NCBI GenBank assembly: GCA_964351245.1
Contig: CAYGNF010000044.1
Coordinates: 1 to 7,327 of the forward strand
Origin: JANRKH01 sp964351245
Lineage (GTDB): Bacteria; Pseudomonadota; Alphaproteobacteria; Rickettsiales; Rickettsiaceae
Direction: 5' to 3'
DNA: 7,327 bases
How positions within the stretch are numbered: the first letter of the stretch is position 1; every line of letters begins with the position of its first letter. A program made the translations under genes and the position numbers. Positions 1 through 5,942 of the stretch are shown one piece after another. The notes under the pieces are model-generated. The model did not search any database. It saw only the letters and a list, made by a program, of their open reading frames with translations, and had not been told where the DNA came from.

Positions 1-30
1 TGAAAAATAACTGAGGCGTGTTATTATTCA

Positions 31-78
31 AATATACTAGTACAGAAATTGCAATGGTTATATCCATTAATTGCAATG
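31..78 (-). promoter_or_regulatory. TTGCAA palindrome pair with possible leftward promoter
   Basis: The 164 bases left of dut hold no gene. They contain two copies of the palindrome ATTGCAAT (48-55 and 70-77), set in a 10-bp direct repeat AATTGCAATG (47-56 and 69-78). Read on the minus strand, TTGCAA (54-49) is followed after 12 bases by TATATT (36-31). The tyrS upstream region shows the same arrangement, TTGCAA, 12 bases, then TATAAT. This could be the promoter of a minus-strand gene beyond the left edge, or a weak hairpin ending the dut transcript. I see the repeats directly; the promoter role is inferred. Confidence 0.3.
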
Positions 79-164
79 ATCTCGCAAGTAATAAGATATG
101 CTCTTGAAAAATAAACTCATAGTAGCATTATTGAATTTTTACTAAAGACTAGTGCCATACTAAT

Positions 165-611
165 TTACATATTATTCACACCGGTAGATCCAAATCCCTT
201 AACTCCTCTGTGAGTCTCCTTATCTTCGAAAGACTCTTCTATAAAATCTAAGGTTTTATGTTCTGCTACTACCATCTGAGCGATTCTCATGCCATTTTCT
301 ATAATAAATGGTACTGATCCGTGGTTTATTAAAATCACTTTAAGCTCTCCTCTATAGTCTGCATCTATAGTTCCTGGACTATTGAGTACAGTGATCCCAT
401 GCTTTGCCGCAAGGCCTGACCTTGGACGAATCTGAGCTTCAAATCCTTCTGGTAACGCAATGGCAATGCCGGTAGGAATAACATTAATTGCACCAGCTTG
501 CAGCTCTATATTTTCTGATATACATGCAGATAAATCTAAGCCCGCACTTGATATAGTAGCTTGAATTGGAATTATTGCATCTGAGGCAAGTTTTTTTATT
601 TTAATTTTCAT
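165..611 (-). CDS. dut: Deoxyuridine 5'-triphosphate nucleotidohydrolase (dUTPase)
   Basis: This enzyme hydrolyses dUTP to dUMP and diphosphate, which keeps uracil out of DNA and supplies dUMP for dTMP synthesis in the cytoplasm. At 148 residues it has the usual length of the homotrimeric family. All five motifs are visible in order: SAGLDLSA (22-29), RPRSGLA (62-68), the catalytic segment GTIDADYRGE (80-89, with D83 as the expected catalytic Asp and Y86 as the uracil-discriminating Tyr), RIAQMVV (109-115), and the glycine-rich C-terminal arm RGVKGFGSTG (135-144). The ATG at 611 is supported by an AAGGA ribosome site about 9 bases upstream. The gene starts 11 bases after the cca stop and is very probably cotranscribed and translationally coupled with cca. 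Nothing in it looks truncated or unusual. Confidence 0.97.
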   Translation of the reverse strand: MKIKIKKLASDAIIPIQATISSAGLDLSACISENIELQAGAINVIPTGIAIALPEGFEAQIRPRSGLAAKHGITVLNSPGTIDADYRGELKVILINHGSVPFIIENGMRIAQMVVAEHKTLDFIEESFEDKETHRGVKGFGSTGVNNM

Positions 612-619
612 AATATATA

Positions 620-626
620 TCCTTAT
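620..626 (-). promoter_or_regulatory. dut ribosome binding site overlapping cca stop
   Basis: On the minus strand ATAAGGA lies here, about 9 bases before the dut ATG, and it contains the TAA stop codon of cca (625-623). Ribosomes finishing cca would uncover or directly feed the dut start, so translational coupling is likely. It also fixes the dut start codon. Confidence 0.7.
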
Positions 627-1852
627 TTTAAACTTAGTAATTCTTCTTTGGTGCTTGTAAAGCCAGATTTAATCCATATATTTTCTAAATATCGCTTTCT
701 TGCTCCAAGGGTAATGCCTGTATATCCAAGCGCCATCATCTCGCCCGAGGTAACTGGCATCTTTGGGGGCGCCTGATTATGCATATCTGCAATCGCTTTT
801 ATCAATTGCGTGCTCTCAATTTTCCCTAGTACATAGCATATAAGTAAAAAATTATTTATATATTCTGGTTTGTAATACCATGATTTACATATTGCAAAAT
901 AAATATATTTTACTGTCTCTAGCTCGAATATCTCACAAAGAAAGTCATAGCAGTAGATAAATGATGTAATATCACGATTTGAAAATTTTGAAAATCTTAA
1001 ATTCTCTTCTGAGATTTTTTTACCAGAAATAAATAATAAAAACCCTAATCTCAGACTCTGAAGATCAATCCCCGGAGTATCAAGCACCCAGTCTTCTTGA
1101 AAGATTTGCTCTTCAAATTTTAATAAATCTCCAATACCTTGTTTTGCTATAGGTAACACATATTCTAACAGGCCGCATTCATGCATTGAGGTAAATATGT
1201 AGCTAATATTTTTCTTGCATTGTAAGATCTTACGGAGTTCATGATATATCCTTTCTTTAGAAAGAATTTTAAGACCGCTTACTAAATTTTTACATACGCG
1301 TAATCCCTCTAGATCCAGAGATCTAGCGTAATATGCAGAAAATCTGAAAAAGCGCAATATTCTTAAGTAATCCTCTGCGATCCTCTCCTTCGGATCTCCG
1401 ATGAATCTTACTAGATTATTTTCTAAATCCGACACCCCTCCAAAATAATCGTATAAAATGCCTGTAGTAATATCATAACTCATGCTATTGATTGTAAAAT
1501 CCCTTCTTGCGCTATCTTCTTCAAAATTCTTTGTATATTCTACAACCACCCTTCTACCATCGCTTGATATGTCTTTGCGCAAGGAAGTGATTTCTATCAT
1601 TCTTTCTTTAGTAACAAGAGTGATGGTGCCAAACTCTATTCCAGAGGGTATAACTTTATATCCCGCATTCTCGAATAATCTTACTGCATCGTTTGGGCCA
1701 GAAGCGATAGCAAGGTCTATATCAGAAGGGCTCGATCCTAGAAGCACATCCCGAACAGCTCCACCAACTACTCTGATCTCTATGCCTGCATGCTTGCATA
1801 TTTCAAAAATTTTTCTCAGTTCCTGCGACTTAAAATCTAGATTTATTTTCAT
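623..1852 (-). CDS. cca: CCA tRNA nucleotidyltransferase (class II, polyA polymerase family)
   Basis: This template-independent enzyme adds or repairs the 3' CCA of tRNAs. The N-terminal nucleotidyltransferase domain shows GGAVRD (30-35) and the metal-binding pair SDIDL (D44 and D46). It continues with EITSLRKD (87-94), RRDFTINSM (116-124), and the tRNA-binding neck motif GDPKERIAEDYLRILRFFRF (152-171). The C-terminal half (about 190-409) is helical and poorly conserved, as is normal for the family, and I see no clear HD phosphohydrolase motif. At 409 residues the length is typical. Separating CCA-adding from polyA polymerase activity by sequence alone is uncertain, but the neck motif and the tRNA gene 26 bp upstream favour CCA addition. 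The ribosome site before the ATG at 1852 is weak. The gene is probably cotranscribed with tRNA-Thr and dut. Confidence 0.93.
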   Translation of the reverse strand: MKINLDFKSQELRKIFEICKHAGIEIRVVGGAVRDVLLGSSPSDIDLAIASGPNDAVRLFENAGYKVIPSGIEFGTITLVTKERMIEITSLRKDISSDGRRVVVEYTKNFEEDSARRDFTINSMSYDITTGILYDYFGGVSDLENNLVRFIGDPKERIAEDYLRILRFFRFSAYYARSLDLEGLRVCKNLVSGLKILSKERIYHELRKILQCKKNISYIFTSMHECGLLEYVLPIAKQGIGDLLKFEEQIFQEDWVLDTPGIDLQSLRLGFLLFISGKKISEENLRFSKFSNRDITSFIYCYDFLCEIFELETVKYIYFAICKSWYYKPEYINNFLLICYVLGKIESTQLIKAIADMHNQAPPKMPVTSGEMMALGYTGITLGARKRYLENIWIKSGFTSTKEELLSLK

Positions 1853-1878
1853 GTTGTTCTACATAAAATTTGAATATT

Positions 1879-1954
1879 TGGTGCCGGAAAAGGGATTCGA
1901 ACCCCCGACCCACACATTACGAATGTGTTGCTCTACCAACTGAGCTATACCGGC
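1879..1954 (-). tRNA. tRNA-Thr (anticodon CGT)
   Basis: This is a complete 76-nt cloverleaf. It has acceptor strand GCCGGTA, D-stem GCTC/GAGC, anticodon stem ACACA/TGTGT with loop TTCGTAA (anticodon CGT at positions 34-36, reading ACG), variable loop GGGTC, T-loop TTCGAAT, and discriminator A followed by an encoded CCA. Oddities are a U6-U67 mismatch in the acceptor stem and two G-U pairs (49-65 and 50-64) in the T-stem. It lies between tyrS and cca on the same strand. It shows no sign of having served as the attachment site for the accessory block, which begins about 1.6 kb away. Confidence 0.96.
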
Positions 1955-2006
1955 TTAGGTACAATATATAATAAAAACAATCAGTATAAATTACCATGAT
2001 TATCAG

Positions 2007-2044
2007 AAAAAAATTAGAGACGAGATTATTTATCCTATTCTCTA
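2007..2044 (-). terminator. Probable rho-independent terminator of tyrS
   Basis: Immediately after the tyrS stop, the minus strand reads TAGAGA, an 18-base loop, then TCTCTA (2044-2039 and 2020-2015), followed by a run of seven T (2013-2007). The position and T-run fit an intrinsic terminator. The stem is only six pairs and AT-rich, so termination may be partial and allow some read-through into tRNA-Thr, cca and dut. Confidence 0.4.
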
Positions 2045-3289
2045 TTATATATCTGAAATTTTTATTATCGCGTGTCTTTTTTTTCCAACCGAAAGTTTTA
2101 TCGATCCTTCGTTACCGATAAAAGAAGGATATACTATCGTAGCTTCATCTTCAATCTTCTCATTATTTATCTTGAATCCGCCAGCTTTGATTAATTTTTT
2201 TGCCTCTGATTTAGATGAGCATAACCCTGCTCTACAAGCAAGCTCAGAAATAATGATACCATTTTGTAGCTCATTTTTTGAGATCACAATTACAGGAAGA
2301 TCGCCCCCTACTCCACCTTCTTCAAAAACTTTTTTTGCAGTTTCTGCAGCATTTGTAGCTGCATCTTCACCGTGGCATATAGATGTAAGTTTGCAAGCTA
2401 GGAATTTTTTAGCTTCATTAATGTTGTTTTGCGCGAGCGATTCAAACTCTATTTGTGCATCTTGATCAAATTCTGCGTATAATTTAGCAAACCTAATAAC
2501 ATCACTATCTTCAATATTTCTCCAATATTGATAATATTCATAAGGCGAAAGCATTTCTTCATTCAGCCATACTGCCCCATTGACTGATTTACCCATTTTT
2601 GCGCCCGAGGAAGTTGTAAGGAGGGGGGTGGTAAGTCCGAACACGTTTTTGCCTATTTTTTTTCTTGTCAGTTCAATACCCATCACAATATTGCCCCACT
2701 GATCACTTCCTCCAAGCTGTATCGCGCAATTATAATGCTTAGCAAGATGCATAAAATCATATGCTTGTAATAACATATAGTTAAACTCAAGAAATGTAAG
2801 ATTTTGCTCTCTGGCGAGCCTGGTTTTTACGGAATCCATACTAATCATACGGCCAATAGAAAATTCTCTTCCATACTCTCTTAAAAAATCCAGATACTTA
2901 ATATGATCTAGCCATGTACTATTATCTAAAATTATAGCATCAGCAGCCCCTTCTCCAAAAGAAATAAATTTTGCAAGACTTTTGGTGATACCCCTAATAT
3001 TTCTAGCTATATCCTCATCAGTTAGAGCCTTTCTAGCCTCATCTTTATCAGTGGGATCTCCTACTCTTGAAGTAGCTCCTCCTACAATCACAATAGGTTT
3101 GAGGCCATATTTTTGCGCAAGTCGCAGTATCATGATTTGCATTAAGCTCCCAATATGCAAAGACTCAGCAGTGCAATCAAACCCCACATATATAGCAGGC
3201 TTCTCTAGTTGTATCAGCGTAGTAAGATTATCTAAATCGGTGCATTGGTAAAAATAACCCCGAGATTTAAACTCATCTAAAAATGTCAT
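2045..3289 (-). CDS. tyrS: Tyrosyl-tRNA synthetase
   Basis: This enzyme charges tRNA-Tyr with tyrosine using ATP in the cytoplasm. It is a class I synthetase with Rossmann-fold features: YVGFDCTA (34-41, start of the tyrosine pocket), the HIGH-type motif HIGS (45-48), the tyrosine-binding segment QLGGSDQWGN (191-200), and the KMSKS-type loop KMGKS (231-235). An S4 RNA-binding domain occupies roughly residues 345-410, around SELACRAGLCSSKSEAKKLI. At 414 residues it is the usual bacterial TyrS length and is intact. The ATG at 3289 gives a full N-terminus, although the ribosome site is weak (a GAG about 11 bases upstream). Its promoter appears to be at 3329-3357 and a probable terminator follows the stop. 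Confidence 0.97.
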   Translation of the reverse strand: MTFLDEFKSRGYFYQCTDLDNLTTLIQLEKPAIYVGFDCTAESLHIGSLMQIMILRLAQKYGLKPIVIVGGATSRVGDPTDKDEARKALTDEDIARNIRGITKSLAKFISFGEGAADAIILDNSTWLDHIKYLDFLREYGREFSIGRMISMDSVKTRLAREQNLTFLEFNYMLLQAYDFMHLAKHYNCAIQLGGSDQWGNIVMGIELTRKKIGKNVFGLTTPLLTTSSGAKMGKSVNGAVWLNEEMLSPYEYYQYWRNIEDSDVIRFAKLYAEFDQDAQIEFESLAQNNINEAKKFLACKLTSICHGEDAATNAAETAKKVFEEGGVGGDLPVIVISKNELQNGIIISELACRAGLCSSKSEAKKLIKAGGFKINNEKIEDEATIVYPSFIGNEGSIKLSVGKKRHAIIKISDI

Positions 3290-3328
3290 AATGGTAATAC
3301 TCAGATCTTATTTTAGATATTTGGGCTA

Positions 3329-3360
3329 AATATATTATATTTTCCATTTCATTGCAATGA
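3329..3360 (-). promoter_or_regulatory. tyrS promoter with 12-bp palindrome over the -35
   Basis: On the minus strand TTGCAA (3357-3352) is followed by TATATT (3334-3329) at 17 bases and by TATAAT (3339-3334) at 12 bases. Transcription would start near 3322, giving a leader of about 33 nt. The -35 hexamer is the centre of a perfect palindrome TCATTGCAATGA (3349-3360), which may be an operator or activator site. The same TTGCAA, 12 bases, TATAWT layout recurs at 31-54. Confidence 0.5.
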
Positions 3361-3371
3361 GCGATAGTGGA

Positions 3372-3380
3372 TTATTCACA
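3372..3380 (+). other. DnaA-box-like nonamer TTATTCACA
   Basis: This nonamer fits the relaxed DnaA-box pattern TTATNCACA and lies upstream of the tyrS promoter palindrome. An identical nonamer occurs at 172-180 within the 3' end of dut. Two isolated copies 3.2 kb apart do not make an origin, and in AT-rich DNA they may be chance. Confidence 0.15.
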
Positions 3381-3549
3381 TATATCGTTCTTTATCATAA
3401 TCTAGGATATTATTACACTGCAAATATAATATTCTCAAAAATTAATGTAGTTTTATTGACTTTTATAGATATTTCATCAAAACTTATTATATAAGAAATA
3501 TTTAATTATAGCTTAAGTAAATCTTTGATAGAATAAATACTAACGTATT

Positions 3550-3693
3550 ATGCAAGACAGCGATAATAAAACAAATAAATTAAAGGATAGTAATAATCAA
3601 GATCCAGATATGAGGTCTAAGTATCATGAATCACCAGCCTATTATATATGGATAGGAAGAGAAGACCAGGATCCTTATAGAGTAAAAACCTAA
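3550..3693 (+). CDS. Short hydrophilic ORF, 47 codons, doubtful
   Basis: An uninterrupted ATG-to-TAA frame encodes 47 residues. The first half is rich in Asn, Asp and Lys. The second half, from about residue 25, is more protein-like (SPAYYIWIGREDQDPYRVKT). I do not recognise it. No good ribosome site or promoter precedes it. It ends inside an 11-bp direct repeat (3683-3693), just where repeated and mobile sequence begins. It may therefore be the stump of a longer gene cut by an insertion, a genuine small protein, or non-coding. It is divergent from tyrS. Confidence 0.25.
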   Translation: MQDSDNKTNKLKDSNNQDPDMRSKYHESPAYYIWIGREDQDPYRVKT

Positions 3694-3739
3694 AACATTG
3701 GAGGACTTGCCGCTACTCAACAATGCTTTAAAAACCTAA
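3683..3739. repeat. Direct repeat plus stem-loop at the edge of the accessory block
   Basis: TAAAAACCTAA occurs at 3683-3693 and again at 3729-3739. Between the copies, TAAAACATTG (3691-3700) and CAATGCTTTA (3721-3730) form an inverted repeat of ten positions with one mismatch and a 20-base loop. The cluster marks the change from ordinary upstream sequence to element-like sequence and could be a footprint of insertion. Confidence 0.4.
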
Positions 3740-3839
3740 CTGGCCTCTTACCATATCTCAGATCGATATTTACTTCCCAAATAGGCTAAAATTCGGTAGG
3801 TAAATATGATTCATGGTACAGTTCGGGGAATGTTCTCCG
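3740..3839. other. Non-coding stretch, probable IS-end remnant
   Basis: No coding frame is visible here on either strand. The segment at 3807-3825, read on the minus strand, resembles 7308-7327 (a shared GTACC core with GAA and TCAT nearby). The similarity seen in the 37-bp repeats therefore seems to continue outward, at lower identity, on both sides. This is compatible with truncated ends of one IS type. Confidence 0.3.
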
Positions 3840-3876
3840 AAGTGGCGGCAAATGGCCTTTATCTTCACACTGGTCC
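3840..3876 (+). repeat. 37-bp inverted repeat, left copy
   Basis: This segment, which begins AAGTGGCGGCAAATGGCC and ends CTGGTCC, is repeated in inverted orientation at 7250-7286 with 34 of 37 positions identical. It starts 43 bases beyond the resolvase stop. The GC-rich core GTGGCGGC stands out from the AT-rich surroundings. It is most likely the end of an insertion sequence. I cannot name the family with confidence, though an IS21-like end is possible. Confidence 0.7.
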
Positions 3877-3918
3877 TTGGACTAAGTAAATTAGAATTTT
3901 TATTCGACATAACATAAT

Positions 3919-4479
3919 CTATTTGGATTCCCTTAAATATTTATATAAAGTCTCTCTGCTAATACTCATATCCCGCGCTATATCACTTTTTTTATTTCCT
4001 TTAGATACCCGCTCTTTAAGTAACATTACCTCTTCTTCTGTAAGAGCTGGTTTACGTCCTTTATAAACACCCTTTTTTTTAGCAATGGCAATACCTTCCA
4101 TTTGTCTTTCTTTAATCAAAGATCTCTCAAATTCTGCAAATGCACCCATAACTGAAAGAAGCAGGTTAGACATAGGAGAATCTTCTCCAGTAAATTCCAA
4201 ATTCTCTTTTATGAATTTCACTTTGATCTGCTTTGAGGTAAGGCTTTTGACTAAATGGCGTAAATCATCAAGGTTTCTTGCCAAGCGATCCATGCTATGG
4301 ACAATTATTGTATCACCATCTCGAACGTAAGAAATCATTTCAGAAAGTGCGGGCCTTGCAATTGATTTGCCTGATATTTTATCCTGAAATACTTTATCTA
4401 GTTTTAGACCTTCTAACTGGCGATCTAGATTCTGGTCTATGCTGCTAACTCTGATATACCCTATAAATTTTCCAGTCAT
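3919..4479 (-). CDS. Serine site-specific recombinase (resolvase/invertase family, TnpR-like)
   Basis: The product cuts and rejoins DNA at a specific site through a covalent phosphoserine link, typically to resolve transposon cointegrates. Its 186 residues match Tn3-type resolvases. The catalytic domain has YIRVSS (8-13, with S12 the expected nucleophile and R10 assisting), the active-site segment HSMDRLARN (61-69, with D64, R65 and R68), and the helix-E region GAFAEFERSLIKER (112-125). The C-terminal end (about 157-184, KSDIARDMSISRETLYKYL) is a helix-turn-helix for site recognition. It is the last gene of the antitoxin-toxin-resolvase operon, starting 5 bp after the toxin stop. A res-like array at 5321-5439 upstream of the operon is its probable target. 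An invertase role is possible from sequence alone, but the three-subsite geometry favours resolution. Confidence 0.93.
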   Translation of the reverse strand: MTGKFIGYIRVSSIDQNLDRQLEGLKLDKVFQDKISGKSIARPALSEMISYVRDGDTIIVHSMDRLARNLDDLRHLVKSLTSKQIKVKFIKENLEFTGEDSPMSNLLLSVMGAFAEFERSLIKERQMEGIAIAKKKGVYKGRKPALTEEEVMLLKERVSKGNKKSDIARDMSISRETLYKYLRESK

Positions 4480-4484
4480 AAGAA

Positions 4485-4949
4485 TCAGTCATTACTACTT
4501 ACAATTTTTAGGTAGCCTTTATCCCCATAATTAATAATTTTTTTATCCACGGTCATTAGATATGAACCGTTAGATCTACTAGAGGCTATGATTAGCCTAT
4601 CGGCTGGATCTCTATGTTCATAATTTGGCAATGAGGTGCTTTCTAATAAAATTGGTATAGATAAATCTATGAGATTTAATCCTGGAATAGAAAGTATTTT
4701 ATCGATAAGTTCATTTAAGCTCATAGAAAAAACGGCTTTGCCTTTGTTAAAAAGCATGGAAATCTCCCAAATGGATATGCTAGAAATAAATAATGCATTT
4801 CTATCTCTTGCTTTATCTATTATACTTACCTGCTTTTCAGTCAGATTTATTCCTTCGGCATACCATATGATAATATGAGTATCTAATGTAATTTTAAGGG
4901 CTAAATTCTTATTATCAAAATTATCTTCAATTTTTATATCCTCATTCAT
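4485..4949 (-). CDS. vapC: PIN-domain toxin, VapC type
   Basis: The product is a PIN-domain ribonuclease toxin, expected to cleave RNA when not bound by its antitoxin. Numbering from the chosen start gives 154 residues with the acidic residues of the family: D23 in ITLDTHIIIWY, E62 in SISIWEIS, D114 and D117 in the signature HRDPADRLI, and D135 in TVDKKI. This HRDPADR subgroup usually pairs with Phd/YefM-like antitoxins, as here. I chose the ATG at 4949 because it overlaps the antitoxin stop as ATGA and has GGAAG seven bases upstream. A start at 4964 would add five residues and a 19-bp overlap. All key residues are present, so the toxin looks active. Confidence 0.9.
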   Translation of the reverse strand: MNEDIKIEDNFDNKNLALKITLDTHIIIWYAEGINLTEKQVSIIDKARDRNALFISSISIWEISMLFNKGKAVFSMSLNELIDKILSIPGLNLIDLSIPILLESTSLPNYEHRDPADRLIIASSRSNGSYLMTVDKKIINYGDKGYLKIVSSND

Positions 4950-5197
4950 TGGTTTACTTCCCATTCATCTTCAAATGTCGTATTCACAATATCATCATTA
5001 ATTTTGATACTTCCCTTCAAAAAACCAAAATAGCTTTTCTTTTTTTTATCCCCATTATCCAAAGGGATAACTTGGGCAATAGGTATCTTTCTTTTTGTAA
5101 TTACAAAAGAACTATGCTTATTTTTTACTTCATCAACTAAACTTAAAAAATACTTTTTGAAGTCACTAGCGGATATTTCATTTTTAGTTTTTGACAT
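4946..5197 (-). CDS. Antitoxin, Phd/YefM family
   Basis: This 83-residue protein is the cognate antitoxin of the downstream PIN toxin. The N-terminal part, about residues 8-50, matches the Phd/YefM DNA-binding fold (SASDFKKYFLSLVDEV, then FVITKRKIPIAQVIPL). The C-terminal tail, about residues 56-83 (GFLKGSIKINDD to EDEWEVNQ), is acidic and is the expected toxin-neutralising segment. Members of this family usually repress their own operon, and direct repeats at 5270-5313 upstream of the promoter are candidate operators. The gene is first in the operon and overlaps the toxin by ATGA. The ATG at 5197 has only a weak ribosome site. Confidence 0.88.
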   Translation of the reverse strand: MSKTKNEISASDFKKYFLSLVDEVKNKHSSFVITKRKIPIAQVIPLDNGDKKKKSYFGFLKGSIKINDDIVNTTFEDEWEVNQ

Positions 5198-5227
5198 AAT
5201 AATAATTTTTTACTTATTTGTGTTTTT

Positions 5228-5256
5228 ATTATAATCTATAAATAATATTACAGCAA
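5228..5256 (-). promoter_or_regulatory. Promoter of the toxin-antitoxin-resolvase operon
   Basis: On the minus strand TTGCTG (5256-5251) is followed after exactly 17 bases by a perfect TATAAT (5233-5228). Transcription would start near 5221, leaving a leader of about 24 nt before the antitoxin ATG. No other promoter of similar quality lies before the toxin or the resolvase, so this one probably serves all three genes. Confidence 0.6.
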
Positions 5257-5269
5257 CATATTACTTATG

Positions 5270-5313
5270 GTCATATTATTAATATAATAAGTCATTAAAA
5301 CATAGTCATATTA
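5270..5313. repeat. Direct repeats upstream of the operon promoter, candidate operators
   Basis: GTCATATTA occurs at 5270-5278 and 5305-5313. The two copies start 35 bases apart, and the match extends one flanking position further as ATNGTCATATTA. They lie between the promoter and the res-like site. Phd/YefM antitoxins bind short repeated sites near their promoters, so these could be operators, but in such AT-rich sequence chance is possible. Confidence 0.3.
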
Positions 5314-5320
5314 ATAGATC

Positions 5321-5439
5321 TGTCTAGTTAGAATCATAGAGATATTATACAATACGTCAAGTAATATAAAAACTAATCCTAAACTGACGTATTTTTATTA
5401 TTTTAAGATTGTCAGTTTAGACTACACTCTAGATAGACA
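5321..5439. promoter_or_regulatory. Putative Tn3-type res site with subsites I, II and III
   Basis: Half-sites beginning TGTC or CGTC form an array. Subsite I (5410-5439) has arms TGTCAGTTTAGA and, on the other strand, TGTCTATCTAGA. Subsite II (5355-5389) has arms CGTCAAGTAATA and, on the other strand, CGTCAGTTTAGG. Subsite III starts at 5321 with TGTCTAGTTAGA; its second arm is degenerate. The lengths are 30 and 35 bp with a 20-bp spacer, and the I-to-II centre distance is about 52.5 bp. In the gamma-delta res site the layout is 28, 22, 34, 5 and 25 bp, with centres about 53 bp apart. Subsite III faces the resolvase side, as in Tn3 and gamma-delta. The half-site pattern is read directly; the function is inferred. 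Confidence 0.65.
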
Positions 5440-5592
5440 AAAATATTACTAGCAAATATGTATTCCTACAAACAAAAAGTACAATAAATATTGAGGATAT
5501 AATTGCACAGTTACAAAGGAACCTAAAAACAACCTTATACACCTAGAAATATAAAGTTATACAGGGCATTTTGGTTTACCGGCGGGGATTGA
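5440..5592. other. Intergenic stretch with nothing recognised
   Basis: This stretch lies between the res-like site and the IS remnant. All frames are short and no RNA-like structure stands out. If the element was once a Tn3-family transposon, its transposase gene would be expected on this side of res. No trace of it can be read here. Confidence 0.4.
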
Positions 5593-5882
5593 TGTGGCTA
5601 CACTAATGCGGACAAATAGTTTAACATAAAATAGACGTAAACTAAGAGGAACTAATGACAGAAAGCAAGAAGAAAAGTAACCGTATGTTCAGAGAAGAAT
5701 TCTATGCTAGAAATGACATCCTGGATGAATCAGTTGGCGCTTGGAAATACGAGCTTATCCGGGCGGTACATAAATATAATTCTTATAGACCCCACAAAGC
5801 TCTTCATTATTTAACCCCTCAGCAGTATCTTGCAAGCTTAGCTGAGGTCTCAGCGCAGTCCAATATTTACTGAACCCTTACA
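5593..5882 (+). mobile_element. Internally deleted insertion sequence, IS3/IS481 type
   Basis: A roughly 290-bp remnant with candidate ends is visible. The left end begins TGTGGCTACACTAATGCGGAC. The right end, on the opposite strand, begins TGTAAGGGTTCAGTAAATATT and continues to GGAC. Both start TGT and share a GGAC near the inner edge, but identity is only about half, and no target duplication is evident. Between them a ribosome site and start codon run directly into the C-terminal end of a transposase. It could move only if a related IS supplied transposase. Confidence 0.45.
5655..5873 (+). pseudogene. Transposase C-terminal fragment (rve/integrase core)
   Basis: The 72-residue frame contains the tail of a DDE transposase of the IS3/IS481 type. 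FREEFYARNDILDE (13-26) is followed by HKYNSYRPHKALHYLTPQQYL (about 39-59), which is the typical end of the integrase core. A complete protein would have some 250-350 residues, so the helix-turn-helix and the catalytic D, D and E residues are missing. The first six to eight residues (MTESKKKS) do not fit the family at this position and are preceded by a strong AGAGGA ribosome site. This looks like the true start of the transposase gene joined to its end by an internal deletion. It is not expected to be functional. Confidence 0.8.
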
Positions 5883-5942
5883 ATTCTATCTTGCTAAATT
5901 GATAGTGAATTGGTATAAGAAGTAGTCTTGCCCTCTCTATAA

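Noticed and set aside
1..114. Direct repeat TGAAAAATAA at 1-10 and 105-114
   Set aside because: Ten AT-rich bases recurring once in this composition are likely by chance.
1482..1943. Long plus-strand open frame opposite cca and the tRNA
   Set aside because: It lies antisense to the well-supported cca gene and runs into the tRNA gene. It has no recognisable motifs and is a frame shadow.
2172..3251. Plus-strand open frames opposite tyrS
   Set aside because: They are antisense to TyrRS, with low-complexity Ser/Ala-rich translations and no ribosome sites.
172..3380. TTATTCACA at 172-180 and 3372-3380 as a replication origin
   Set aside because: There are only two isolated relaxed DnaA-box matches, 3.2 kb apart and one inside dut, with no cluster or unwinding element.
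4085..5140. Plus-strand open frames opposite resolvase, toxin and antitoxin
   Set aside because: Each is contained in the complement of a motif-bearing gene and shows no family features.
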